From NCBI GenBank assembly GCA_041635755.1, contig JBFKUL010000033.1:1-16511 (forward strand): a stretch of 16,511 bases of DNA, read 5' to 3'. The notes beneath the pieces are model-generated. The model was given only the letters and a program-made list of their open reading frames with translations, had not been told where the DNA came from and ran no database searches. This DNA is from JBFKUL01 sp041635755 (lineage in GTDB: Bacteria; Pseudomonadota; Gammaproteobacteria; Burkholderiales; SG8-39). This document shows, piece by piece, positions 5,745-12,265 of the stretch (positions are counted from its first letter, which is position 1; each line of letters starts with the position of its first letter). The translations under genes were made by a program, and so were the position numbers.

Positions 5745-7658
5745 TCAGGCCGTGCCAAGCGCTTCCGCCTCGCTCCGGAGGCGTGCGATGAAGGCTTCGA
5801 GGCTCATCGACCCGAGATCCTCACCGCCGCGCGTGCGCACGGCCACGGTTTCAGCTTGCTTCTCCTTGTCCCCGACGACCAGTTGGTAGGGCAGCTTCTG
5901 CAAGCTATGTTCGCGAATCTTATAGGAAATTTTCTCGCTCCGCAAATCTTCGGCGGCACGCCAGCCAGCCTCTCGCAGGGCGCTTGCAACCCTCGCCGCG
6001 TACTCGGCCTGATGCTCGGAAATGCTCAATACGGCCACCTGCACGGGGGCCAGCCAGACCGGGAATGCCCCCGCGAAGTGCTCGATGAGGATGCCAAGGA
6101 AGCGCTCCATGGAGCCGACGATTGCCCGGTGGAGCATCACCGGGATGTGGCGCGCGTTGTCTTCGCCGACGTACTCCGCCCCCAACCGCTCGGGCATGAA
6201 GAAATCGACCTGCATGGTGCCACACTGCCATACGCGGCCGATGGCGTCCTTGAGCGAGTACTCGATCTTGGGTCCGTAAAAGGCCCCCTCACCGGGCGAG
6301 ACCTGGAATTCGATGCCCGAGCGGCGCATCGAATCCATGAGCGCCGCTTCCGCCTTCTCCCAGAGCCCGTCGTCCCCGATGCGTTTCTCGGGGCGGGTCG
6401 CAACCTTGTAAATCACCTCCGTAAAGCCGAAATCCCGGTACACCTTCTGCAGCAGCGCCGTAAAAGCCGCGCACTCGTCGAGGATCTGGTCCTCTGTGCA
6501 GAAGATGTGGCCGTCGTCCTGCACGAAGCCGCGCACGCGCATCAGGCCATGGAGCGCACCCGAAGGCTCGTTGCGGTGGCACACGCCGAACTCGCCCAGG
6601 CGAAACGGCAGGTCACGGTAGCTTTTCACCCCCTGGTTGAACACCTGGATATGGCCCGGGCAGTTCATCGGCTTGACCGCGTAGTCGCGGTTCTCCGAAG
6701 AGGTCGTGAACATGTTCTCGCGGTAGTTTTCCCAGTGGCCTGTGCGCTCCCACAGGCGGCGGTCGAGAATCTGCGGGCAACGGACCTCGAGGTAGCCGTT
6801 GTCCCGGTACACGCGACGCATGTACTGCTCGACTTCCTGCCAGAGGGTCCACCCCTTGGGGTGCCAGAACACCAGCCCCGGCGCCTCGTCCTGCATGTGG
6901 AACAGATCCAGCTGTCGTCCGAGGCGCCGGTGGTCGCGCTTTTCCGCCTCCTCGAGCATCTTCAGGTAGGCATCCTGATCCTCTTTCTTCGCCCACGCGG
7001 TGCCGTAGATGCGCTGGAGCATCTCGTTCTTGGAATCGCCGCGCCAATACGCCCCGGCGACCCGCATCAGCTTGAAGACCTTGAGCTTGCCGGTCGAGGG
7101 GACATGCGGCCCCCGGCACAGGTCGATGAAGTTGCCCTGCTCGTAGAGCGAGATCTCCTGGTCGGCCGGGATCGAGCTGATGATCTCCGCCTTGTAGATC
7201 TCACCCTGGTCGCGAAAGAACTTCACCGCGGCATCGCGCGCCATGACCTTCCGCGCCACCGGCAAATCACGCTTGGCAATCTCAGCCATGCGCTTTTCAA
7301 TCGCGGCGAGGTCCTCGGGCGTAAAGGGGCGCTTGTAGGAGAAATCGTAGTAGAAGCCGTTTTCGATCACCGGCCCGATCGTCACCTGTGCCTCGGGAAA
7401 CAGCTCCTTGACCGCATGCGCGAGCAGGTGCGCGCTCGAGTGGCGCAGAATCTCCAGGCCGAGTGTGTCGCGGTCGGTGACGATGGAGAGTTCGGCATCG
7501 GCCTCGATACGAAAACTGGTGTCGACCAGACTTCCGTTCACCTTGCCGGCAAGCGCAGCGCGCGCGAGGCCCGCGCCGATCGACTGGGCGACCTCGGCTA
7601 CCGTGACCGGACCCGGAAAACGCTTTACCGAGCCGTCTGGCAGTTTGATGCTTGGCAT
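5745..7658 (-). CDS. thrS: Threonine--tRNA ligase
   Basis: A 637-residue class II ThrRS of normal length. Domains in order: TGS at 1-62 (MPSIKLPDGSVKRF); the N2 editing domain with H73 and H77 of HSSAH plus C181 and H185 of DLCRGPH, which clears Ser-tRNA-Thr; the catalytic core with motif 2 near CHRNEPSG and motif 3 near GSMERFLG; and the C-terminal anticodon-binding domain (about 535-637). The zinc ligands expected from the E. coli enzyme are present as C333, H384 and H510. The start is the ATG giving MPSIKLP, after an SD-like GAGGACAGGA. An in-frame ATG 7 codons upstream lies in the attenuator tail and is unlikely. Expression is probably controlled by the threonine leader and terminator directly upstream. 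Confidence 0.98.
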   Translation of the reverse strand: MPSIKLPDGSVKRFPGPVTVAEVAQSIGAGLARAALAGKVNGSLVDTSFRIEADAELSIVTDRDTLGLEILRHSSAHLLAHAVKELFPEAQVTIGPVIENGFYYDFSYKRPFTPEDLAAIEKRMAEIAKRDLPVARKVMARDAAVKFFRDQGEIYKAEIISSIPADQEISLYEQGNFIDLCRGPHVPSTGKLKVFKLMRVAGAYWRGDSKNEMLQRIYGTAWAKKEDQDAYLKMLEEAEKRDHRRLGRQLDLFHMQDEAPGLVFWHPKGWTLWQEVEQYMRRVYRDNGYLEVRCPQILDRRLWERTGHWENYRENMFTTSSENRDYAVKPMNCPGHIQVFNQGVKSYRDLPFRLGEFGVCHRNEPSGALHGLMRVRGFVQDDGHIFCTEDQILDECAAFTALLQKVYRDFGFTEVIYKVATRPEKRIGDDGLWEKAEAALMDSMRRSGIEFQVSPGEGAFYGPKIEYSLKDAIGRVWQCGTMQVDFFMPERLGAEYVGEDNARHIPVMLHRAIVGSMERFLGILIEHFAGAFPVWLAPVQVAVLSISEHQAEYAARVASALREAGWRAAEDLRSEKISYKIREHSLQKLPYQLVVGDKEKQAETVAVRTRGGEDLGSMSLEAFIARLRSEAEALGTA

Positions 7659-7677
7659 TGTCCTGTCCTCGAGAGGC

Positions 7678-7706
7678 AAAAAAAAGTGCGGTCGAGCCGC
7701 ACTTCT
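7678..7706 (-). terminator. Intrinsic terminator ahead of thrS (attenuator stem 3:4)
   Basis: On the minus strand AAGTGCGG (7704-7697), loop CTCGA, CCGCACTT (7691-7684), then a continuing T-run to 7678. The 8-bp GC-rich core can extend by two pairs (G7705.T7683, A7706-T7682). The T-run ends 19 nt before the thrS ATG, so transcripts ending here carry only the leader. Read as a simple terminator it would end the tRNA-Val transcript. Its position between a Thr-rich leader ORF and thrS makes it an attenuator. Confidence 0.85.
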
Positions 7707-7751
7707 GTCGCACCGTGACGCGCTCCACCGTCCTGCATCAGCTTCCGGTAG
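7689..7751 (-). promoter_or_regulatory. Threonine attenuator: alternative leader RNA pairings before thrS
   Basis: Three competing pairings are visible on the minus strand. Pairing 1:2 joins CTACCG (7751-7746, inside the last Thr codons) with CGGTGG (7730-7725), with an inner CTG/CAG stem. Pairing 2:3 joins CGGTGGAGC (7730-7722) with GCTCGACCG (7697-7689): eight pairs and one G-G mismatch. Pairing 3:4 is the terminator (7704-7697 with 7691-7684). A ribosome stalled on the Thr codons masks segment 1, frees segment 2 for 2:3 and prevents the terminator. A ribosome reaching the TGA (7740-7738) would cover segment 2 and let 3:4 form. Pairings were found by eye; energies were not computed. Confidence 0.7.
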
Positions 7752-7770
7752 TCGTAGTTCGCTGGGTCAC
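7738..7770 (-). CDS. Threonine-rich leader peptide of the thrS attenuator
   Basis: A 10-codon ORF on the minus strand with a GTG start encodes MTQRTTTTGS and ends in TGA. Five of ten codons are Thr (ACC, then ACT ACG ACT ACC in a row), using three different Thr codons. The SD AGAGGAG (7785-7779) lies exactly 8 nt before the GTG, stronger than that of several structural genes here. The stop is 32 nt before the terminator 5' arm. The run of four Thr codons overlaps segment 1 of the attenuator, as in classical leader peptides such as those of thr and his operons. I infer the peptide serves only to sense charged tRNA-Thr. A longer overlapping frame opens at the GTG at 7775-7777 but sits 1 nt from the SD and runs into thrS out of frame. 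Confidence 0.75.
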   Translation of the reverse strand: MTQRTTTTGS

Positions 7771-7778
7771 GATGCACG

Positions 7779-7785
7779 CTCCTCT
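7779..7785 (-). promoter_or_regulatory. Ribosome binding site of the threonine leader peptide
   Basis: AGAGGAG on the minus strand, 8 nt (CGTGCATC) before the GTG at 7770-7768. It supports real translation of the 10-codon ORF and selects it over the GTG at 7777-7775. The stretch between it and the tRNA-Val 3' end (7786-7869) holds a GGCGGC/GCCGCC stem-loop near 7845-7859 and no recognisable promoter. Confidence 0.65.
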
Positions 7786-7869
7786 CGGGGCTTCGGCGCA
7801 TTGCCCGGCGCGCACTGCCCGTTTCCATGCGCGGGGTTACAGGCGGCGGCCGGGCCGCCCTTTGACGAC

Positions 7870-7946
7870 TGGTAGGCGCGATTGGACTCGAACCAACGAC
7901 CCCTACCATGTCAAGGTAGTGCTCTAACCAGCTGAGCTACGCGCCT
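7870..7946 (-). tRNA. tRNA-Val (anticodon GAC)
   Basis: A 77-nt cloverleaf with CCA encoded in the DNA. The acceptor AGGCGCG (7946-7940) pairs with CGCGCCT; the D stem is GCTC/GAGC; the anticodon stem CTACC/GGTAG encloses loop TTGACAT with anticodon GAC; the variable loop is GGGTC; the T stem GTTGG/CCAAT encloses TTCGAGT. The only irregular pair is a G-T at the base of the T stem. Anticodon GAC reads GUC and GUU valine codons. It is the first element of the minus-strand operon; the thrS leader peptide begins 99 nt after its 3' end. Confidence 0.97.
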
Positions 7947-7957
7947 GAAGGGTCGGA

Positions 7958-7987
7958 ATTCTAGCTTATTCCGTGGTCTGCCCTCAA
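7958..7987 (-). promoter_or_regulatory. Promoter of tRNA-Val (and possibly of thrS)
   Basis: On the minus strand a -35 TTGAGG (7987-7982) and a -10 TAGAAT (7963-7958) are 18 nt apart. The -10 ends 11 nt before the tRNA 5' base. No second sigma-70-like promoter is evident between the tRNA and the thrS leader, so this may drive the whole operon. Confidence 0.6.
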
Positions 7988-8035
7988 CGGCGCCGCGCAA
8001 TGGCCATGCGGGCCGAACAACACGGCGCGGCGCCG
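7988..8035. repeat. 11-bp inverted repeat between divergent tRNA-Val and sixA
   Basis: CGGCGCCGCGC (7988-7998) and its perfect reverse complement (8025-8035) are separated by 26 nt, which contain a smaller GGCC-ATGCG-GGCC stem. The left arm abuts the -35 hexamer of the tRNA-Val promoter. The right arm is 29 nt before the sixA ATG. It may be an operator for one or both directions, or an RNA hairpin. Chance GC-rich symmetry cannot be excluded. Confidence 0.45.
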
Positions 8036-8064
8036 GTCAAACGATACTTAACCGGAAGGCGCGC

Positions 8065-8517
8065 ATGGACCTGATTGTGTGGCGACACGCCGAGGCCGAG
8101 GAAGGCGGGCCCGATCTCGAGCGCAAATTGACGGCGAAGGGTCATAAGCACGCCGCGCGCGTGGCCGAATGGCTGCAGCAGCGCCTGCCTTCGAAGTTCA
8201 TCGTACTGTCCAGTCCGGCGGCGCGCGCGCGCCAGACTGCGGCCGCGCTGACGACGGCAGTCAAGACTGTTTCGTCCCTCGCGCCCGGCGCCTCGGCCGC
8301 ACAGGTGATCGAGGCGGCCGATTGGCCGAGCCGCAAAGGCGCGGTGGTGGTGGTCGGCCACCAGCCCACGCTCGGCCAGGTTGCCGCGGTACTTCTATCG
8401 GGCGAGCCGTTGGAATGGACGATCAAGAAGGGCGGCCTTTGGTGGCTGACGAGCCGCGAACGCGGCGGTGAAGCGCAGGTGGTGGTGCGCGCGGTGCTGG
8501 CGCCGGAATTCATCTAG
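8065..8517 (+). CDS. sixA: Phosphohistidine phosphatase SixA-like
   Basis: A 150-residue histidine phosphatase of the small SixA type. The N-terminal RHG-type motif is R7-H8 (MDLIVWRHAEAE), where H8 is the residue phosphorylated in catalysis. SSPAARARQTA carries the second conserved Arg, and H99 in VVVVGHQPTLG is the C-terminal His of the active site. In E. coli, SixA removes phosphate from His of phosphotransfer proteins (ArcB HPt domain, NPr of the nitrogen PTS). The target here is unknown. The ATG is preceded by GGAAGG. It is divergent from tRNA-Val and sits near ppx and ppk. Confidence 0.9.
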   Translation: MDLIVWRHAEAEEGGPDLERKLTAKGHKHAARVAEWLQQRLPSKFIVLSSPAARARQTAAALTTAVKTVSSLAPGASAAQVIEAADWPSRKGAVVVVGHQPTLGQVAAVLLSGEPLEWTIKKGGLWWLTSRERGGEAQVVVRAVLAPEFI

Positions 8518-8529
8518 CCTGGCGCCGCC

Positions 8530-8558
8530 TTCGGCCATCGCAGCGCGCGTGCTAGGCT
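8530..8558 (+). promoter_or_regulatory. Possible extended -10 promoter for the mscS group
   Basis: TG-C-TAGGCT (8550-8558) is an extended -10. TTCGGC (8530-8535) lies 17 nt upstream as a weak -35. The leader contains a 6-bp hairpin, GCAGCA/TGCTGC (8572-8590), before the strong SD GGGGAGG. Assigned by eye only. Confidence 0.35.
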
Positions 8559-8624
8559 AAGCGAAGCATACGCAGCATGCAGGGTGCTGCGCGCTGGTAA
8601 AACCTGCTTCGGGGAGGCCATCCG

Positions 8625-9551
8625 ATGGAAGCGACCCAGCTCACCGGGCTGCTCGCGCAGGCGCGCGACGTGCTCGCGATTCCGTGGTTCATGCTCGGTG
8701 ACACGCAGATCAATGCGGCCCGCCTGCTCGGCCTGTTCCTGATCATCGTCCTGGTGTGGTGGTTCGCGTCGCTGCTCGAGCGAGGCGTGACGCGCGTAGC
8801 GCTGCGTGGTGACGCCGAATCGAGGAGCGCCGCCGCGGTCTATACCTGGGCGCGCGTCCTGCGCTATGCGGTATGGATCATCGGCACGATCGTCGGGCTG
8901 AACTATATCGGCCTGGATCTCGCGAGCCTCGCACTGCTCGGCGGCGCGATCGGCGTCGGCATCGGCTTCGGCCTGCAGAACATCTTCAGCAACTTCATCT
9001 CCGGGATCATCATCCTGCTCGAGCGCACGCTCAAGGTGGGCGACTTCGTCGACCTTCAATCCGGCGTGCGCGGCAAGGTGCGCGAGATCGGGCTGCGCTA
9101 CACGCGCATCACGACCAACGACGACGTCGACATCATCGTGCCGAATTCCGAGTTCATCAATGGACGGGTCACCAACTGGACCTTCGAGACGCGCGTGCGT
9201 CGCATGCGCATCCCCTTCGGGGTCGCCTACGGCAGCGACAAGGACCGCGTCAAAGCCGCCGGTCTGCGCGCCGCCGAGCGCGTCAAGGGCACCGTGATTC
9301 AGAGCGGGCGCGAGCCGGACGTCTGGCTGGTCGGGTTCGGCGACAGCAGCCTGAACTTCGAGCTCGTCGTCTGGGTCGGGCCCGAACTCGTGGCGCGGCC
9401 CGGCAGAACCGAAGCCGCCTTTCTCTGGGCGATCGAGGACGAGTTGCGGGCCGAGGACATCGAGATTCCGTTCCCGCAACGCGATCTGCATGTGCGCTCG
9501 GGCACGCTGAGCGTGCGACTCGACCGGTCCGACGTCGAGCCCGCGAAGTGA
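8625..9551 (+). CDS. Small-conductance mechanosensitive channel, MscS family
   Basis: A 308-residue MscS-type channel, near the size of the minimal E. coli MscS (286). Transmembrane helices lie at about 32-52, 78-96 and 100-133. The last is the Gly/Ala-rich pore helix (LLGGAIGVGIGFGLQNIFSN), followed by GIIILLERTLKVGDFV at the start of the cytoplasmic beta domain. RYTRITTNDDVDIIVPNSEF is the conserved MscS segment. The mixed alpha-beta vestibule runs to about 285. Such channels open under membrane tension to release solutes after hypo-osmotic shock. The SD is GGGGAGG, 7 nt before ATG. The next two genes follow closely in the same direction, so it probably heads a three-gene unit. Confidence 0.95.
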   Translation: MEATQLTGLLAQARDVLAIPWFMLGDTQINAARLLGLFLIIVLVWWFASLLERGVTRVALRGDAESRSAAAVYTWARVLRYAVWIIGTIVGLNYIGLDLASLALLGGAIGVGIGFGLQNIFSNFISGIIILLERTLKVGDFVDLQSGVRGKVREIGLRYTRITTNDDVDIIVPNSEFINGRVTNWTFETRVRRMRIPFGVAYGSDKDRVKAAGLRAAERVKGTVIQSGREPDVWLVGFGDSSLNFELVVWVGPELVARPGRTEAAFLWAIEDELRAEDIEIPFPQRDLHVRSGTLSVRLDRSDVEPAK

Positions 9552-9558
9552 GGTCGCC

Positions 9559-9789
9559 ATGCGTTACCTGATCGTGCTGCGGCTACTGCTCGATGTCTAT
9601 GGCGCGACGTTTCTCGGCGTCATGCTGGTCGCCGTCGCCATCTATGGCGTATTGCCCTACGAAGCGTTGACGCGCCTGGGTTCGGTAGTGTTTTACGCGC
9701 TCATGTCGGCCGCATTCGCCGTCTGGGTATGGCTTGCGGCGCGCACGCTTGCCCGGCATCCCGAAAGGCATCGCGGCACGGAGCGATGA
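9559..9789 (+). CDS. Small membrane protein of unknown function (76 aa)
   Basis: A 76-residue protein with two predicted membrane helices, at about 5-30 (LLLDVYGATFLGVMLVAVAI) and about 42-63 (VVFYALMSAAFAVWVWLAAR). It has a short Pro/Tyr-containing turn and a basic, hydrophilic C-terminus (ARHPERHRGTER). I do not recognise the family. It begins 7 nt after the channel stop with GAGG upstream, and its TGA overlaps the next ATG (ATGA). Coupling on both sides argues that it is a real gene working with its neighbours. Confidence 0.75.
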   Translation: MRYLIVLRLLLDVYGATFLGVMLVAVAIYGVLPYEALTRLGSVVFYALMSAAFAVWVWLAARTLARHPERHRGTER

Positions 9790-10601
9790 GGGCCGCGGAT
9801 ACACCTCTGCGCGCGCTCGGCCAGGCGCTCGCGCGCTTTCTGACGCGCCCGAACCCGAACTACGAGCCGCCGGCAACGAGCAGCATCGAGGACCTCGCCC
9901 GCACCCTGCAGCCCGCCGACGTCCTGTTGATCGAGGGCAACACGCGGGTCAGTACGGCAATCAAGTTTCTCACGCAGTCGACCTGGTCGCATGCCGCGCT
10001 TTACGTCGGACCGCGGTCCGAGCTTGGCGAGGAGGATCGGCAACCGCGCGTACTGGTCGAGGCGGACCTGGTGCACGGCGTACGCGCGGTCACGCTCGCC
10101 CGCTATGCGGATTTTCACACTCGCATCTGCCGACCCATCGGCCTGTCCGACGGCGATCGTGAGTGCGTCCTGACGTTTGCGGTCGAACGACTGGGCCATG
10201 CGTACGATCTGCGCAACCTCATCGATCTGGTGCGCTACCTGCTGCCGTTGCCGCCGGTGCCGACGCGCCTGCGTCGTCGCATGATCGAGCTGGGCAGCGG
10301 CGAGCCGACGCGCGCCATCTGCTCGACGCTGATCGCGCAAGCATTCCAGTCGGTGCGCTACCCGATCCTGCCCTTCATCGAGTACCGCCCGGGCGGCGGC
10401 CTGGGTCGCAGCGCCTTTGTCGAGGAGGTGCTGCGCGCACGGCACCATAGCCTGTTCACGCCGCGCGACTTCGACATCTCGCCGTACTTTCGCGTGATCA
10501 AGCCGCGCATCGAGCGCGGCTTCGACTACACCGCGATTCGATGGGACGACGAGTCGCCCCGTCTGGCGGAGAATTCACCCGGTGCCTCAACCCCCGCCTA
10601 G
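9786..10601 (+). CDS. YiiX/C92-type permuted NlpC/P60 (papain-fold) enzyme
   Basis: A 271-residue protein resembling the YiiX/YebB-like group (peptidase family C92). The order of catalytic residues is permuted: the His comes first, in ADVLLIEG...TWSHAALYVG (H69), and the Cys later, in AICSTLIAQAF (C179), with a conserved acid in LVEAD (E92). This group is related to LRAT-like acyltransferases and includes predicted lipid or amide hydrolases; the substrate is not known. No signal peptide or clear membrane helix is visible. The ATG at 9786 overlaps the previous stop by 4 nt; an in-frame ATG 19 codons upstream lies in the preceding gene and gives unlikely residues. The last 15 nt overlap the end of ppx on the other strand. 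Confidence 0.8.
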   Translation: MRAADTPLRALGQALARFLTRPNPNYEPPATSSIEDLARTLQPADVLLIEGNTRVSTAIKFLTQSTWSHAALYVGPRSELGEEDRQPRVLVEADLVHGVRAVTLARYADFHTRICRPIGLSDGDRECVLTFAVERLGHAYDLRNLIDLVRYLLPLPPVPTRLRRRMIELGSGEPTRAICSTLIAQAFQSVRYPILPFIEYRPGGGLGRSAFVEEVLRARHHSLFTPRDFDISPYFRVIKPRIERGFDYTAIRWDDESPRLAENSPGASTPA

Positions 10602-12104
10602 CGCGCCGGCCGCACGCCGCACGCCCAGCCCGCGTACCGAGAATCGCATGCCGACTGCGTCCCAGTACTTAGCCTCGGCCTCGAACGCTGCCGCGGTCAA
10701 GGGATTCTCGTCGAGCCAGCTCTGTGGCAGCTCGAGCGCATAGCCACGCTCGTCCGCAAAGACGCGCAGCAGCGGCAGTGCGACATCGGCGCGCCGGCGC
10801 AACACCAGCGAAGCAAGCCGCAACGCGAATACCAGCGTCCAGTCGGTCCCCTCGAGGCCCGCCTCCCTGATCTTGCCGAGCTTTCCGCGATGCGCCAGAA
10901 CGATGCGCGCCAGGCGCTGCTGCTCCATGCGCGAGAATCCGGGCATGTCGGCGTTCGAGAGCACGTAGGCCGAATGCTTGTGGTAGTTCGCATGCGCGAT
11001 CGACAGCCCGACTTCGGCAAGCCGCGCGGACCAGCCGAGCGTCATGCGCAGCGGATCGTCCTCGGTCGGGTCGCCTACGAGGGCATCGTACACACGCAGG
11101 GCGAATACACGTACCCGCTCGGCCTGCGCCGCGTCGATCTGGTAGCGCCGCATGAATTGCGCGACGGTCACCTCGCGCATGTCGCGATGCTGGACGCGGC
11201 CGAGCAGGTCGTACAGCACCCCATGGCGCAGCGCTCCATCCGAGACGCTCATGCGCTCGATGCCGAGTTCCTCGAATGCCGCAATCATGATCGCGAGCCC
11301 ACCGGGGAGGACCGGCACTCGACTCGGTCGAAGGGCGGCGATCCGGTCCGGATCGGCGCGCTCGAACTTGATCAAGGTGCTGCGCAGCTGGTCGAGGCCA
11401 TCGCGTGTGATGCCCTCTTTGGCGAAACCGTTCTCGCGCAGGATGGTCTCAATCGAGCGCGCTGTGCCGGAAGAACCGATCGCCTCCTGCCACTCCGAGG
11501 CGCGGTAAGCGCGCACGATGCCTGCGAGCTCCTGGCGCGCGGCGAACTCCGCGGCCTTCATGCCCGCCTTGTCGATGCGCCCATCCGGAAAATAGCGCAG
11601 GCTGTAGCTCACGCAACCCATGTACAGGCTCTCGGTGAGCTGCGGCTCGAGCCCGCTGCCGACGATGAACTCGGTTGAACCTCCGCCGATGTCGATCACC
11701 AGCCGCCGATGCGCCGCGGGCTGCAGAGCATGCGCGACACCAAGGTAGATCAGGCGCGCCTCCTCGCGGCCGGCAATCACCTCGATCGGAAAGCCGAGCG
11801 CCTCGCGCGCCTCGCGCAGGAACGGCCCCGCGTTCTTCGCCACCCGCAGCGTGTTGGTCCCGACCGCCCGCACGGCCTGGCGCGGAAAACCGCGCAGCCG
11901 TTCGTGAAAGCGCCGCAGCGTGTCGAGGGCGCGCGCCTGCGTGGCGCGATCGAGACGCTTGTCTGCAGTCAAGCCAGCACCGAGACGCACCACCTCGCGT
12001 AATGCGTCGAGCAGGTAGATCTGACCGTCTACCACGCGGCCGACCTGAAGGTGGAAGCTGTTCGAACCGAGGTCGATGGCAGCGAGCGTCTGGGGGCGCG
12101 GCAT
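10587..12104 (-). CDS. ppx: Exopolyphosphatase, Ppx/GppA family
   Basis: A 505-residue ASKHA-fold phosphatase, similar to E. coli PPX (513). Motif 1 is IDLGSNSFHLQVGR (10-23); then AVGTNTLRVAKN, the catalytic acid region VIAGREEARLIYLGV and the second phosphate loop VIDIGGGSTEFIVG. The C-terminal half is the HD-like helical domain of long PPX forms. It releases phosphate from the ends of polyphosphate; a (p)ppGpp-converting GppA activity is possible for the family. It is divergent from ppk with 161 nt between the two starts. No SD precedes the ATG; an extended -10 lies 9 nt upstream, so the mRNA may be nearly leaderless. Confidence 0.95.
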   Translation of the reverse strand: MPRPQTLAAIDLGSNSFHLQVGRVVDGQIYLLDALREVVRLGAGLTADKRLDRATQARALDTLRRFHERLRGFPRQAVRAVGTNTLRVAKNAGPFLREAREALGFPIEVIAGREEARLIYLGVAHALQPAAHRRLVIDIGGGSTEFIVGSGLEPQLTESLYMGCVSYSLRYFPDGRIDKAGMKAAEFAARQELAGIVRAYRASEWQEAIGSSGTARSIETILRENGFAKEGITRDGLDQLRSTLIKFERADPDRIAALRPSRVPVLPGGLAIMIAAFEELGIERMSVSDGALRHGVLYDLLGRVQHRDMREVTVAQFMRRYQIDAAQAERVRVFALRVYDALVGDPTEDDPLRMTLGWSARLAEVGLSIAHANYHKHSAYVLSNADMPGFSRMEQQRLARIVLAHRGKLGKIREAGLEGTDWTLVFALRLASLVLRRRADVALPLLRVFADERGYALELPQSWLDENPLTAAAFEAEAKYWDAVGMRFSVRGLGVRRAAGALGGG

Positions 12105-12113
12105 GACGCCGTC

Positions 12114-12142
12114 ACGGTAGCACCCGTGTTGCGCACGTGCAA
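12114..12142 (-). promoter_or_regulatory. Possible ppx promoter giving a nearly leaderless mRNA
   Basis: On the minus strand TTGCAC (12142-12137), 17 nt, TACCGT (12119-12114), with TG one base before the -10 (extended -10). The -10 ends 9 nt before the ppx ATG, leaving about 2-3 nt of leader. No SD is present, which fits a leaderless start. Found by eye; the -35 match is weak. Confidence 0.4.
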
Positions 12143-12265
12143 TGCAAGCCCCTTGTGCGCGCTGCGCCTGAATATGACAGCAATATTTCGCCTACGCTTC
12201 CGCGCCGCCGCAGGCATGCGCGCTACACTATGTGCCTGGCCGGCGTCTTCTCGGCCCCCCGCCGC

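Noticed and set aside
5856..7718. A 620-codon open frame on the plus strand opposite thrS
   Set aside because: It is a mirror of thrS produced by high third-position GC. Its product has no recognisable domain, it has no plausible SD, and thrS on the other strand is certain.
7842..7860. GC-rich stem-loop after tRNA-Val considered as its terminator
   Set aside because: The 6-bp stem (GGCGGC/GCCGCC) is not followed by a T-run on the minus strand, so it is not a credible intrinsic terminator; it may help 3' processing.
7625..7909. A 94-codon minus-strand frame across tRNA-Val, the Thr leader and the thrS start
   Set aside because: It begins inside the tRNA gene, reads through the terminator hairpin and overlaps the thrS start out of frame. 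The 10-codon Thr-rich frame has the properly spaced SD.
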